Source: Hyphomicrobiales bacterium
GTDB taxonomy: Bacteria; Pseudomonadota; Alphaproteobacteria; Rhizobiales; Beijerinckiaceae
Length of the DNA stretch: 62,443 bases
Reading direction: 5' to 3'
Assembly: GCA_025351165.1 (NCBI GenBank)
Contig: JANXWK010000041.1
Coordinates: 1-62,443, forward strand
The notes under the pieces were generated by a model. It saw only the letters and a program-made list of their open reading frames with translations. It did no database searches and was not told the origin of the DNA. A program made the position numbers and the translations under genes. This document shows, piece after piece, positions 53,978 through 62,443 of this stretch (the first letter of the stretch is position 1; the number at the start of each line of letters is the position of its first letter).

Positions 53978-54400
53978 ATGGCTAAACGACAAGAAACCAA
54001 AGGCCCCACACAGCGCCAGCTCAGAGTTGGTGAAATAATCCGCCATGCCTTGTCTCAGATTATTTCACGTCATGAAGTGGATGATCCTGTGCTTTCCAAG
54101 CATGTCATTACTGTCCCAGAAGTTCGCATGTCACCTGATCTCAAAATTGCAACCTGCTATGTTATGCCATTGGGTGGCAAGGACATTGATTTGGTTGTGG
54201 CAACACTTGAACGCAGCAAAAAACCATTGCGTCTTGCCATAGCAAAGCACGTCAGAGATATGAAATTCTGCCCAGAGCTGCGCTTTCGACGTGATGAAAG
54301 TTTTGATGAAGCTGCCCGTATTGATGCGCTTTTGAATTCTGATGAAGTGCGCAGAGATATGTTATCACCCAAAACAATGATCGATACATCAAATGACTGA
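53978..54400 (+). CDS. rbfA: Ribosome-binding factor A
   Basis: RbfA binds the 16S 5' helix in late 30S assembly and cold adaptation. The 140-residue protein has [37 protein letters not shown] and [18 protein letters not shown], the KH-like family pattern. Its stop overlaps the truB start by eight bases. Confidence 0.96.
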   Translation: MAKRQETKGPTQRQLRVGEIIRHALSQIISRHEVDDPVLSKHVITVPEVRMSPDLKIATCYVMPLGGKDIDLVVATLERSKKPLRLAIAKHVRDMKFCPELRFRRDESFDEAARIDALLNSDEVRRDMLSPKTMIDTSND

Positions 54401-55361
54401 AGCAACTGAATTTAAAGCAGATATACCTAAATCAGACACTTATGTAAGCCAATCAAACCGCCCAAAAAAACGGGATGTGAATGGCTGGCTGATTTTCGAT
54501 AAACCTGTTGGAATGACTTCAACTCACGCTGTTGCCGTTGCCAAACGGATTTTTAATGCAAAAAAAGCAGGTCATGCGGGTACGCTGGATCCATTGGCCT
54601 CTGGCCTGCTGCCGATTGCTTTTGGAGAAGCAACCAAAACAGTACCTTTTGTTATGGATGGTGAAAAAGCCTACCGCTTTACTGTGCGCTGGGGCATCGA
54701 AACATCGACGGATGATGCAGAAAGTTCTGCCACTGCCACAAGTGATCACCGCCCAAGTGTTGCAGAGATTGAAGCCATATTGCCACGCTTCATGGGTGAA
54801 ATCATGCAGACACCGCCGCAGTTTTCCGCTCTTAAAATTGACGGTGAAAGGGCTTACGATCTTGCGCGTCAAGGTACAGCAGTCAAATTGGAAGCAAGGC
54901 CTGTAGAAATTCACTCTCTCCGATTGGTAAGCCATGAGACAGATAGTGCTGTTTTTGAAGCTGAATGTGGCAAAGGTACATATGTGCGTGCTTTAGCTCG
55001 TGATTTTGGGCGTATCCTTGGCTGTTATGGACATGTCATATTTTTACGTCGTACACGGGTTGGGCCATTTCTGGAGAAAAATGGTGTGTCTCCAGACGAT
55101 TTAATGCCTGCAGAAAATCAAGGTTTTTCACCTGATGTCTATTTGCAGACGGTAGAAGCTGGCCTCATGGAACTCCCTTCAATTACGGTTTCTGGACATG
55201 ATGCAGGGCGCTTGCGACGCGGACAACCTGTCATTATGCGCGGGCGCGATGCCCCCATGATAGAGGGCTCGCTTTATGCCACATGCCAAGGAAAACTAAT
55301 TGCTTTTGGAGATATTACAGAAGGTGCATTCATACCTCGCCGTGTTTTCAACTGTGGTTAG
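54393..55361 (+). CDS. truB: tRNA pseudouridine(55) synthase TruB
   Basis: TruB makes pseudouridine 55 in the T loop of tRNA. The catalytic Asp 66 lies in [16 protein letters not shown]. Other marks are [33 protein letters not shown] and [12 protein letters not shown]. The C-terminal PUA-like part is present. It overlaps rbfA by eight bases and closes the operon. rpsO is not next to it here. Confidence 0.97.
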   Translation: MTEATEFKADIPKSDTYVSQSNRPKKRDVNGWLIFDKPVGMTSTHAVAVAKRIFNAKKAGHAGTLDPLASGLLPIAFGEATKTVPFVMDGEKAYRFTVRWGIETSTDDAESSATATSDHRPSVAEIEAILPRFMGEIMQTPPQFSALKIDGERAYDLARQGTAVKLEARPVEIHSLRLVSHETDSAVFEAECGKGTYVRALARDFGRILGCYGHVIFLRRTRVGPFLEKNGVSPDDLMPAENQGFSPDVYLQTVEAGLMELPSITVSGHDAGRLRRGQPVIMRGRDAPMIEGSLYATCQGKLIAFGDITEGAFIPRRVFNCG

Positions 55362-55422
55362 GCTTTGATACATGTCTGGTTTCGACCGCAGTTGCTTTTT
55401 ATGTCTTTTGTTATAAAAGGCC

Positions 55423-55447
55423 TGGCCCGCAAATTTGGCCCGCAAAT
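55423..55447. repeat. 12-bp direct repeat with 13-bp period
   Basis: TGGCCCGCAAAT occurs twice, separated by one T, in the gap between convergent truB and chrA. Surrounding sequence shows no clear terminator. Confidence 0.85.
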
Positions 55448-55538
55448 GCGGCTGGTTTAATTTCGTGCACATTTTTGTCAAAAGAACTGGAACTTGTTTA
55501 AAAGCTTACAATAAAAAATGTAAACCTGATATTACAAG

Positions 55539-56936
55539 TCAAGGCATGTAAAGCTTCAAACCTACGCCAAGCAGGGCACAAAAGCCGAGTGTCTGGATCA
55601 TGCCGCGCTTGAAATGGATTAATGTTACCGCTGCAATGAATGCAATGAGGACTGCCTGCAGATCAAGACTTTGCCAGTTAGGCCAGCTTAAATGTAACCA
55701 GCCAAAACGAAGCTCCCCAACCTGTCTAAACAGTGTATTAATGGCAAACCATACAGATAAATTTGCCAGAACACCCACAACAGAAGCAGTAATTGCGCTT
55801 AACGCACCAGATAATGCCACGTTGGAACGCAGCTTTTCAATATAGGGAGCGCCTAAAAAAATCCATATGAAACAGGGTATGAACGTCACCCATGTTGTTA
55901 GAGCAGCCCCAATAAAAGCGCTTAAAAGAGGGTCTATACCAGATGCAGCCCTAAAACTTGCGATAAATCCAACATAGACCAGCACAAGTATGAGTGGCCC
56001 TGGCGTTGTTTCTGCCAAAGCGAGACCATCCAGCATCTCAGACGCCGATAACCAGTGAAACTTTTCAACAGCTTCTTGTGCCACATAAGACAAAACTGCA
56101 TAAGCACCGCCAAAGGTAACAACTGCCATTTTTGAAAAGAACAATGCCAGTGGTATAAAAATAGTGTTGTGTCCAAAAACAAGTAAAAGCAGAATAACTG
56201 GAGCGCTCCAGATGATCGCGCCTATAAGCAGGATACAGGCGTTGCGGGTAAAGCCCTGTTTGATGACTGACTGTTTCAATTTAAGATATGTTTTTATCTT
56301 AGAGTTTTTACCCTCATGTCCTTTATAGCTAAAAAGCTCAGGCTTTGCTTGTGCACCAAAAAAACCAATGAAAGCGGAGATCAGAATCAAAAAGGGAAAA
56401 GGCACGTGAAAAGCAAAAATAGCGATAAAAGAGGCAACTGCCAAGCCTATCATAAATCGGTTTTTAAGTGCCCGTTTGCCAACACGCAACACTGCATCCA
56501 GCACAACAGCCAGAACAGCTGCCTTCAAGCCAAAAAAGACAGCATCCAGCCAGAATGTGCCATGATACAGCACATAAAGCGTACTTAATCCCACTATTAC
56601 AAAGAAACCAGGAATGACGAATAACACGCCTGCCGCTATGCCGCCCCGTATGCCATGCAGTAACCAGCCAATGTAAATGGCAAGCTGCTGCGCTTCTGGT
56701 CCTGGAAGCAACATGCAGTAATTAAGTGCATGCAAAAACCGGTTTTCCGAAATCCAGCGTCTATCCTCGACCAGCATTCGATGCATGAGGGAAATTTGCC
56801 CAGCTGGACCACCAAAGCTTAAAAAGCCGATTTTGGCAAAGGTTAAAAATATATCCAGAAAGCTTGGGTGCTTGACTTCTAAATCAGCAGTATCAGCCTG
56901 AGCGTGGGTTGAGTTGGCTATGGTAGAGTCGGTCAT
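55539..56936 (-). CDS. chrA: Chromate efflux transporter ChrA (two-domain form)
   Basis: ChrA exports chromate using the proton gradient. The 465-residue protein is the long-chain type with two homologous halves: first half LTFAKIGFLSFGGPAGQI and LPGPEAQQLAIYIGW, second half FSKMAVVTFGGAYAVLSYVA and LAETTPGPLILVLVYVG. These carry the conserved GG(A/P) and (P)GP motifs. About ten hydrophobic helices are seen. Its start overlaps the end of chrB by four bases. Confidence 0.95.
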   Translation of the reverse strand: MTDSTIANSTHAQADTADLEVKHPSFLDIFLTFAKIGFLSFGGPAGQISLMHRMLVEDRRWISENRFLHALNYCMLLPGPEAQQLAIYIGWLLHGIRGGIAAGVLFVIPGFFVIVGLSTLYVLYHGTFWLDAVFFGLKAAVLAVVLDAVLRVGKRALKNRFMIGLAVASFIAIFAFHVPFPFLILISAFIGFFGAQAKPELFSYKGHEGKNSKIKTYLKLKQSVIKQGFTRNACILLIGAIIWSAPVILLLLVFGHNTIFIPLALFFSKMAVVTFGGAYAVLSYVAQEAVEKFHWLSASEMLDGLALAETTPGPLILVLVYVGFIASFRAASGIDPLLSAFIGAALTTWVTFIPCFIWIFLGAPYIEKLRSNVALSGALSAITASVVGVLANLSVWFAINTLFRQVGELRFGWLHLSWPNWQSLDLQAVLIAFIAAVTLIHFKRGMIQTLGFCALLGVGLKLYMP

Positions 56937-57754
56937 TTTACCCTCTTACCTGTAGAAGGCCAGTTGTGGGTTTCGTCTGTAGCATCGCGGCACCAGCGAT
57001 AAAAAGCATCATAGAGCAACATGCCTGCATCTAACTGTGCAAGATCATCACGATACATACGCGATAATCCTAATGATGCCGCTAAAAAACCCTCACATTG
57101 AGGAGCTAAATCCAGCTTTTCAGTATCTGCGCCCCTGATTATCCTTGCAAATCTGTCAAGAGCTGGAGAGTGTAAACCAAATTCATCAATCATGGTATCA
57201 AATGTACATTTCTCGCCTCTGTGGCTCCAGAACACATCATCGACATCAAATGGTGTTGCGCTAAACCGTGTTGCCACACCCAACACTTCTGAAGGTGATA
57301 CAAATAAAAATACTGCGTTTTTGTCAATAAAGCGACGGATAAGCCAAGGGCAGGCAACGCGATCTATTTTAGGGCGCGTGCGTGTAACCCATAGTGTTTT
57401 GCCCGATGCATCTGGCATAGGCAATTTATCAGGTGTAAGCAGCAGCGCATTTCCTGAAACCCAGGCTTCATATCCACCTTCCAATGAACTTGCATCAATG
57501 CCTTCATAACGCAAAAGTGCAGCGACACCTTGACTGAGTTTTTCACCACGCTGGCATGAAACAACAAGCTTTTGTTCTTTAAATTCAGCCGCCCACTGCG
57601 AGACTGTTTTATGACTGCGTCTTGTGGAGCCTGGGATAAGACGCGGATCAAGCGCATAATCATCATCAATCCGTACATCAATAATTACTGGAGAGCTTGG
57701 CAATCCAATCAATCGTACAAGCTGGCTGACTGTAATTTCTGTTGTATTTGGCAT
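56933..57754 (-). CDS. chrB: ChrB-type chromate resistance protein with N-terminal rhodanese domain
   Basis: The 273-residue protein begins with a rhodanese domain (about 5-105) with the active Cys 67 in VVSCQRGEK. The ChrB C-terminal domain follows (about 120-270): VTRTRPKIDRVACPWLIRRF, FLFVSPSEV and FDTMIDEFG. ChrB proteins sense chromate or aid its reduction; the fused rhodanese may handle sulfur species linked to sulfate/chromate mimicry. It is translationally coupled with chrA. The chromate link is from the family and the neighbour. Confidence 0.9.
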   Translation of the reverse strand: MPNTTEITVSQLVRLIGLPSSPVIIDVRIDDDYALDPRLIPGSTRRSHKTVSQWAAEFKEQKLVVSCQRGEKLSQGVAALLRYEGIDASSLEGGYEAWVSGNALLLTPDKLPMPDASGKTLWVTRTRPKIDRVACPWLIRRFIDKNAVFLFVSPSEVLGVATRFSATPFDVDDVFWSHRGEKCTFDTMIDEFGLHSPALDRFARIIRGADTEKLDLAPQCEGFLAASLGLSRMYRDDLAQLDAGMLLYDAFYRWCRDATDETHNWPSTGKRVK

Positions 57755-57899
57755 GGGTTATCTGATGGAAGTGCATCCATCCCTCTTTGGGATACTGGAC
57801 GCGAACATTCAGCCAAAGCCTCACGGGGTTATCGCGATACACCCCTTGGCATATAAATATTCTGAAGCATGCATTTCGTCAAGGACAGTAATATCCACA

Positions 57900-58109
57900 T
57901 CACACCTTCTTCAGCCATTGTGTTTCAAGCCGTAAACCCTTTACCTTATCTGTGCGGCATTCAATTTCGCTCCCATTATAAAGGCGTATGCCTTTAATTA
58001 TTATGCCGCGTTTAAGTGTAAGGGAAGACCCTTTGACTTTAAGATCTTTAATGAGTGTTACTGAATCGCCATCATTCAGCATTGTCCCATTACTGTCTTT
58101 TACATCCAT
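57900..58109 (-). CDS. Short PhnA (YjdM) domain protein
   Basis: The 69-residue protein matches only the C-terminal domain of PhnA/YjdM: VKDSNGTMLNDGDSVTLIKD, LKVKGSS and LKRGIIIKGIRL. The zinc-ribbon N-terminal part of about 40 residues is absent. Despite the historical name, the family has no proved role in phosphonate use. It is divergent from infA. Confidence 0.85.
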   Translation of the reverse strand: MDVKDSNGTMLNDGDSVTLIKDLKVKGSSLTLKRGIIIKGIRLYNGSEIECRTDKVKGLRLETQWLKKV

Positions 58110-58292
58110 GATTAAATCTCACTTTTAGTGCAAATTGTGCAGATAAACAGCCCGCGTTTTACAGTAATGTCAATTTTTAAGACATCCGTCTGTAAAGCTT
58201 GGCGAATACAGCTATACAGTTTTGTGAATTTCTGCTTAAGGTTCGCGCAGCTCAACTTTAAATATATATCATTTCCATCAATCGGAGACCAG

Positions 58293-58511
58293 ATGGCCAA
58301 AGAAGAATTACTTGAATTTCCAGGAATTGTATCAGAATTGCTGCCTAATGCCATGTTTCGCGTAACTTTGGAAAATGAACACGAAATTATTGCCCATACA
58401 GCTGGAAAAATGCGTAAAAACCGCATCCGTGTATTGGCAGGTGACAAGGTTCTGGTCGAAATGACCCCTTATGACCTTACCAAAGGTCGCATAACCTACC
58501 GCTTTAAATAG
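58293..58511 (+). CDS. infA: Translation initiation factor IF-1
   Basis: IF-1 fills the A site of the 30S subunit during initiation. The 72-residue S1-fold protein begins [20 protein letters not shown] and ends [10 protein letters not shown], matching the family, with [13 protein letters not shown]. The ATG at 58293 is chosen over an upstream in-frame extension because GGAG lies before it and because of the fixed family length. Confidence 0.98.
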   Translation: MAKEELLEFPGIVSELLPNAMFRVTLENEHEIIAHTAGKMRKNRIRVLAGDKVLVEMTPYDLTKGRITYRFK

Positions 58512-58520
58512 GTTCATTCC

Positions 58521-59144
58521 ATGCTGGACTGTCCTGCGCTGATTCTTGCTTCTGGATCACCGCGCCGTTTGCAACTTTTGCAGCAGATCGGTCTTAATCC
58601 AGATGCTGTCATTCCAGCAGAGATAGATGAAACACCTCGAAAAGGTGAAAAGGCCCGCGTCTATGCCCTTCGTATGGCAGTGGAAAAAGCTGGAGCTGGC
58701 GCAAAAGCTGCCAATATGGATGCAAAACTGGCAAATGGATTTGTTGTATCGGCTGACACTGTCGTAACTGTTGGAAGCCGCATTCTGCCAAAAGCTGAAC
58801 TTGCAAGTGAGGCAGAGCAATGCCTGCGGCTGCTTTCTGGGCGTGGGCATCGTGTTTATACAGCTATTGCTGTCCATACGCCCAAAGGCGTCATCCGCAG
58901 CCGTATTGTGGAAAGTCGTGTGCAATTCAAGCGGCTTTCAAGCGCGGATCTAACGCAGTATTTAAGGTCTGGTGACTGGCGCGGCAAAGCAGGCGGTTAT
59001 GCCATTCAGGGGCTGGCCGGTAGCTTTGTCATTAAAATGACAGGATCATACTCTGCTATTGTTGGTTTGCCCCTTTATGAGACATCCGTTCTATTGGCGG
59101 GTGAGGGCTATCCTGTACAGGTGAATTGGGGAGCAGGCATATGA
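58521..59144 (+). CDS. maf: Maf-family nucleotide pyrophosphatase
   Basis: Maf hydrolyses non-canonical or modified pyrimidine nucleoside triphosphates. The 207-residue protein has [42 protein letters not shown] and the block beginning [13 protein letters not shown]. It lies nine bases after infA, a common order, and its stop overlaps the start of yacG by four bases (ATGA). Confidence 0.96.
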   Translation: MLDCPALILASGSPRRLQLLQQIGLNPDAVIPAEIDETPRKGEKARVYALRMAVEKAGAGAKAANMDAKLANGFVVSADTVVTVGSRILPKAELASEAEQCLRLLSGRGHRVYTAIAVHTPKGVIRSRIVESRVQFKRLSSADLTQYLRSGDWRGKAGGYAIQGLAGSFVIKMTGSYSAIVGLPLYETSVLLAGEGYPVQVNWGAGI

Positions 59145-59323
59145 GCAATGCAGTACAAGCTAAACCCTGCCCTATCTGCGGCAAGCCACGGGATGAAACA
59201 TATGTGCCTTTTTGCTCCAAGCGCTGCGCGGATATTGATTTGAACAAATGGTTTACAGGCCGCTATGCCATTCCCGTTGAGGAGAGCGAAGATGACACCA
59301 ATAAAATTGAGACAGAAGAATAA
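59141..59323 (+). CDS. yacG: DNA gyrase inhibitor YacG (zinc finger protein)
   Basis: The 60-residue zinc protein has the YacG pattern C-x2-C-x15-C-x3-C (CPICGKPR through FCSKRC), then ADIDLNKW and an acidic tail. In E. coli YacG binds GyrB and blocks DNA binding. Start at the ATG overlapping the maf stop. Confidence 0.93.
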   Translation: MSNAVQAKPCPICGKPRDETYVPFCSKRCADIDLNKWFTGRYAIPVEESEDDTNKIETEE

Positions 59324-59420
59324 TTGTGATTTTTCATAGATAGGCTGGACAGGTACAAAAACCAGCTCTATAGATACGCTACTTACATTAGGCATACCGT
59401 GGCCTAATAGCGAATGGTAA

Positions 59421-59496
59421 GCCTAGGTAGCTCAGTCGGTAGAGCAAGCGATTGAAAATCGCTGTGTCACTGGTTCGATTCCAGTCCTGGGCACCA
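59421..59496 (+). tRNA. tRNA-Phe (anticodon GAA)
   Basis: The 76-base cloverleaf has acceptor GCCTAGG paired with CCTGGGC (one G-T pair), D arm GCTC...GAGC and anticodon stem AGCGA/TCGCT with loop TTGAAAA. The T arm is TGGTTCGATTCCA-like and CCA is encoded at the 3' end. It lies between yacG and lepA. Confidence 0.97.
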
Positions 59497-59571
59497 CTTT
59501 TTTTCTCATTAAATAGCCTGCGGCCATACGCATCTCTTGGCGATTTGCCCACAGTCTGCTATTGCCAGATT

Positions 59572-61377
59572 ATGACAACCATACCTATTGAAAATATCCG
59601 CAATTTCTCCATCGTTGCCCATATTGATCATGGCAAATCCACTTTGGCTGACCGCCTGATCCAGCTCACGGGCGGGTTATCCGCGCGTGAAATGACCGAG
59701 CAGGTCCTTGATTCGATGGATATAGAAAAAGAGCGCGGCATAACCATCAAGGCGCAAACCGTGCGCCTCAACTATAAGGCGCATGACGGTAAAACCTACA
59801 TTCTAAACCTGATGGATACGCCAGGCCATGTGGATTTTGCCTATGAGGTTTCACGCTCGCTAGCCGCTTGCGAAGGCTCGTTATTGGTAGTGGATGCATC
59901 TCAGGGCGTGGAGGCGCAAACACTGGCTAATGTCTATCATGCGCTGGATGCAAGCCACGAGATTGTAACTGTGCTCAACAAGGTTGATTTGCCAGCCGCC
60001 GAGCCAGAGCGCGTGAAGCAGCAGATTGAGGATGTGATTGGGCTTGATGCCTCAGAAGCTGTGCCGATTTCTGCCAAGACGGGCCTCAACATTGAGGCGG
60101 TGCTGGAAGCTATTGTGACGCGGCTGCCCTCGCCAAAAGGCGATGTGTCTGCACCTTTGAAAGCCCTGCTGGTTGATAGCTGGTATGATGCCTATCTTGG
60201 CGTGATTGTGCTTGTGCGCATTATTGATGGCCAGATTAAAAAGGGCATGAAGGTCAAGATGATGGGCACGGACGCAACCTATGAGGTTGAGCGGTGCGGG
60301 GTGTTTACACCAAAAATGGTGAATATGGACGTACTAACCCCTGGTGAAGTTGGTTTTATTACCGCTTCCATCAAGGAAGTAGCGGATACCCGCGTTGGGG
60401 ACACCATTACGGAAGATAAAAAACCCTGCGCTCAAATGCTTGCAGGGTTCAAGCCCGTGCAGCCAGTGGTGTTTTGCGGATTATTTCCAGTGGATGCAGC
60501 TGATTTTGAAGATTTGCGCGCGGCCATGGGGCGTTTGCGCCTCAATGATGCAAGCTTCTCGTTCGAGATGGAATCAAGTGCAGCGCTGGGCTTTGGGTTT
60601 CGCTGTGGGTTTTTGGGGCTTTTGCACTTAGAAATCGTGCAGGAAAGGTTGAGCCGCGAGTTTGATCTGAACCTGATCGCCACCGCGCCATCTGTTGTGT
60701 ATGATATTAAAATGCGCAATGGTGATTTGGTTCACTTGCATAACCCAGCTGATATGCCAGACCCCATGCACATAGAGGAAATCAACGAACCGTGGATACG
60801 CGCGACAATCCTCACGCCAGATGAATATCTAGGCTCGGTTATCAAGCTATGCCAGGATCGTCGTGGGGAGCAGATTGATCTGTCTTATGTTGGCAGCCGC
60901 GCAAAAGTTATTTATGATCTGCCGCTGAATGAAGTTGTTTTTGATTTTTACGATCGGTTAAAGTCAGTCTCCAAAGGCTATGCCTCATTTGACTATGTTA
61001 TCCGTGAATATCGCCCTGGCGATCTAGTTAAGCTCTCCATGCTGGTCAATGCAGAGCCTGTTGATGCGCTCTCCATGCTGGTGCATCGTACACGCGCCGA
61101 ATCACGCGGGCGCACAATGTGCGAAAAACTCAAAGATCTCATTCCGCCGCATATGTTTGTGATACCCGTGCAGGCAGCGATTGGCGGCAAGATTATCGCG
61201 CGTGAAACCGTGCGGGCCATGCGTAAAGATGTGACAGCCAAATGCTATGGTGGTGACGTATCACGCAAACGCAAATTGCTGGACAAGCAAAAAGAGGGCA
61301 AAAAGCGGATGCGCCAGTTTGGCAAAGTTGAAATTCCGCAGGAAGCGTTTATTGCCGCACTCAAAATGGATAATTGA
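59572..61377 (+). CDS. lepA: Elongation factor 4 (LepA)
   Basis: LepA is a ribosome-bound GTPase that affects initiation or back-translocation. The 601-residue protein has [35 protein letters not shown] and [12 protein letters not shown]; the C-terminal LepA-specific domain ends [20 protein letters not shown]. The ATG at 59572 gives the family start [20 protein letters not shown]; a longer frame would run into the tRNA gene. It is directly followed by gtrA. Confidence 0.98.
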   Translation: MTTIPIENIRNFSIVAHIDHGKSTLADRLIQLTGGLSAREMTEQVLDSMDIEKERGITIKAQTVRLNYKAHDGKTYILNLMDTPGHVDFAYEVSRSLAACEGSLLVVDASQGVEAQTLANVYHALDASHEIVTVLNKVDLPAAEPERVKQQIEDVIGLDASEAVPISAKTGLNIEAVLEAIVTRLPSPKGDVSAPLKALLVDSWYDAYLGVIVLVRIIDGQIKKGMKVKMMGTDATYEVERCGVFTPKMVNMDVLTPGEVGFITASIKEVADTRVGDTITEDKKPCAQMLAGFKPVQPVVFCGLFPVDAADFEDLRAAMGRLRLNDASFSFEMESSAALGFGFRCGFLGLLHLEIVQERLSREFDLNLIATAPSVVYDIKMRNGDLVHLHNPADMPDPMHIEEINEPWIRATILTPDEYLGSVIKLCQDRRGEQIDLSYVGSRAKVIYDLPLNEVVFDFYDRLKSVSKGYASFDYVIREYRPGDLVKLSMLVNAEPVDALSMLVHRTRAESRGRTMCEKLKDLIPPHMFVIPVQAAIGGKIIARETVRAMRKDVTAKCYGGDVSRKRKLLDKQKEGKKRMRQFGKVEIPQEAFIAALKMDN

Positions 61378-61758
61378 GTGCGTTTTGCCAGAATTGTAAA
61401 ATTTGCAGTAACTGGATGTGTTGGGTTTGGTGTTGATAGCGTGCTGTTATATGCGCTGTTGCATGTGGGGTTTGGCCCCTATGTGGCGCGTGCGGTGTCC
61501 ATTCCTGTGGCCATGCTCACAACTTGGATCATCAACCGCAACTGGTCGTTTGAAGCGTCCAACAAGTCTTGGTATGTGGAACTGGCCAAATATGCGGGCG
61601 TTGCTGGCTTTGCGGCATTCATAAATTATGGTGTTTACGCGCTGGCTTTGCAGTTTATTGAAGGCATAACACCATTTTGGGCTTTGGTGTTGGCAAGCGC
61701 AATTGCGATGTTTGTGTCCTATTTTGGCTATGGACGCATGGTGTTTGGAAAAAACTAA
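61378..61758 (+). CDS. GtrA-family membrane protein
   Basis: The 126-residue protein has four hydrophobic helices and the GtrA pattern: FAVTGCVGFGVDSVLLYALL, TTWIINRNWSF and ASAIAMFVSYFGYGRMVF. GtrA proteins are thought to move lipid-linked sugars across the inner membrane, yet no glycosyltransferase gene is adjacent. It starts at a GTG that follows the lepA TGA with no gap, which implies translational coupling. Confidence 0.87.
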   Translation: MRFARIVKFAVTGCVGFGVDSVLLYALLHVGFGPYVARAVSIPVAMLTTWIINRNWSFEASNKSWYVELAKYAGVAGFAAFINYGVYALALQFIEGITPFWALVLASAIAMFVSYFGYGRMVFGKN

Positions 61759-61809
61759 TATGTCAGACGTATATCATATCTTTTAAAATTTTTGTATGTG
61801 TGAATTATA

Positions 61810-61967
61810 AGTGACATATATTTGAGATTACGTGTACATTATGGTGCGGTTATCGTGTTTATTTTAAACAAACACATCAAACAATTATTCTTTTGTTATG
61901 TGGCGGAGATAAATCCACGAAATCAAAGGACATTTCAATGGCTAAGGCTATAGCAAAGGAAACATGA
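61810..61967 (+). pseudogene. C-terminal remnant of a Gp49/HigB-like toxin gene (frameshifted)
   Basis: Two frames encode the end of a RelE/HigB-type phage-derived toxin. The first frame reads YLRLRVHYGA up to 61848 and the second, shifted by one base near 61848, continues GYRVYFKQTHQT, IILLLCGGDKST and KDISMAKAIAKET, ending at 61967. The joined text has the family marks LR.HYG.GYRVYF and LLCGGDKS. The N-terminal half is missing upstream, where stops occur and gtrA ends at 61758. It is a decayed gene. Confidence 0.75.
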
Positions 61968-61968
61968 A

Positions 61969-62256
61969 ATGGCATTTGGTATTAAACCTTGGGATACCGT
62001 CGAAATACTAACTTCATAAAGCCGCATTTCCTCATATCTTGAAGAAGTTTTTGAAGAAGGTGACCCCACTCTTATAGCTTCCACCATTGGTAACATTGCA
62101 CGTGCACGTAACATTACTTCAATTGCCAAGGATTCAGGCTTCACGCGGGAAACAATTTACCGTGCTTTTTCAAAAGATGGTAATCCTACTCTTTCTACGC
62201 TTTCTGCTGTTGTAAAAGCACTTGGCTTTCAGTTGTTGATCAAGCCGATTGCTTGA
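61969..62256 (+). pseudogene. Addiction-module antitoxin gene with an in-frame stop
   Basis: The 95-residue reading frame runs FGIKPWDTVEILTS, then a TAA stop at 62017-62019, then SRISSYLEEVFEEGDPTLIAS and an HTH (IARARNITSIAKDSGFTRET, IYRAFSKDGNPTLSTLSAVV). This is the pattern of the HigA-like antitoxin that pairs with Gp49/HigB-like toxins. It starts one base after the toxin stop, as in intact modules. The premature stop leaves only 16 residues of normal product; the HTH part could be made only from a later start. The 3' end overlaps the lysS stop by 17 bases. Confidence 0.78.
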
Positions 62257-62443
62257 AGGCCTCATGATCTCTTATCAACGATCCGTCCAAGGCCTTTTCA
62301 ATCAGGGCAATGGTCTCATTCACGCCATAAATTGCAGCGAATGAGCCAAAACGCGGCCCTTTTTTCTCGCCCAGCAGAATTTCATAAAGCGTGTTAAACC
62401 ATGCGTTTGATACCCCTGGTCGATCTACCGTGGCATTCTTGGC
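62240..62443 (-). CDS. lysS: Class I lysyl-tRNA synthetase, C-terminal fragment (runs off the window)
   Basis: The last 67 residues are present: [38 protein letters not shown] and a short tail ending KQSA. The phrase [10 protein letters not shown] is typical of the end of class I LysRS of alphaproteobacteria. The catalytic part lies beyond position 62443. Its stop overlaps the convergent antitoxin remnant by 17 bases. Confidence 0.75.
   Translation of the reverse strand, partial: AKNATVDRPGVSNAWFNTLYEILLGEKKGPRFGSFAAIYGVNETIALIEKALDGSLIRDHEAFKQSA

Noticed and set aside
59452-59571. LepA start inside the tRNA-Phe gene
   Set aside because: The open frame extends there, but the tRNA cloverleaf is perfect and the family start is at 59572.
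1-62443. CRISPR arrays, insertion sequences, prophage or integrase genes
   Set aside because: No regular spaced repeats, transposase motifs or phage structural genes were found; tandem repeats seen have only two units.

Overview
The window looks like a chromosomal segment of a flagellated alphaproteobacterium with moderate-to-low GC (my estimate from reading is mid-40s percent, not computed). Several lineage markers point this way: the cell-cycle regulator GcrA, the flagellin regulators FlaF and FlbT, split b and b' subunits of the ATP synthase F0 sector, a DciA-like helicase loader, a class I lysyl-tRNA synthetase fragment, the pair of chromate-resistance genes, and a GANTC/CtrA style of regulatory sites. 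I would not go below class level with confidence; some small genes resemble those of Hyphomicrobiales.

Layout. 1-4312: ileS and ribF on the minus strand, with two different palindromic repeat elements beside ileS. 4551-12546: CheY, the t6A enzyme TsaC/Sua5, a class A penicillin-binding protein with a CtrA-like box upstream, and a 1350-residue membrane-bound NRPS-like protein of Pls (epsilon-poly-lysine synthetase) architecture. 12797-17029: a histidine phosphatase, then a flagellin block (FlaG-like, flagellin, FlbT, FlaF) on the minus strand, then a YgjP-type metallopeptidase. 17131-31635: secB, gcrA, a FAD-linked 2-hydroxyacid dehydrogenase, pyruvate carboxylase, a GyrI-like protein, two YcbB-like L,D-transpeptidases, pnp and rpsO, a fasciclin-domain secreted protein and purU.

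31680-35657 (minus) holds the F0 operon atpI-atpB-atpE-b'-b, preceded by a DsbA-like oxidoreductase and a DciA-like protein. mutY starts head to head with the latter. 36813-38075 carries a phosphoesterase and a frameshifted coiled-coil gene. 38110-42352 is a tight minus-strand run: secreted protein, ubiA, def, fmt, truA, rsmD. 42470-47466 holds rsmE, a LemA/TPM-domain trio, a DsbD N-terminal-domain protein and an aromatic-acid MFS permease.

47800-55361 is the classic rimP-nusA-ylxR-infB-rbfA-truB translation/transcription operon. 55539-57754 is a chrB-chrA chromate pair. 57900-61758 has a short PhnA domain protein, infA-maf-yacG, tRNA-Phe, lepA and gtrA. The right edge holds a decayed HigB/HigA-like toxin-antitoxin module that overlaps the 3' end of lysS.

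Most of the window is core housekeeping. The least ordinary items are the Pls-like synthetase, the decayed toxin-antitoxin pair, the frameshifted coiled-coil gene, the palindromic repeats around ileS, and several untranslated-region hairpins or operator-like repeats (flagellin, L,D-transpeptidase, fasciclin gene, infB-rbfA junction). No insertion sequence, prophage, rRNA or CRISPR array was seen.
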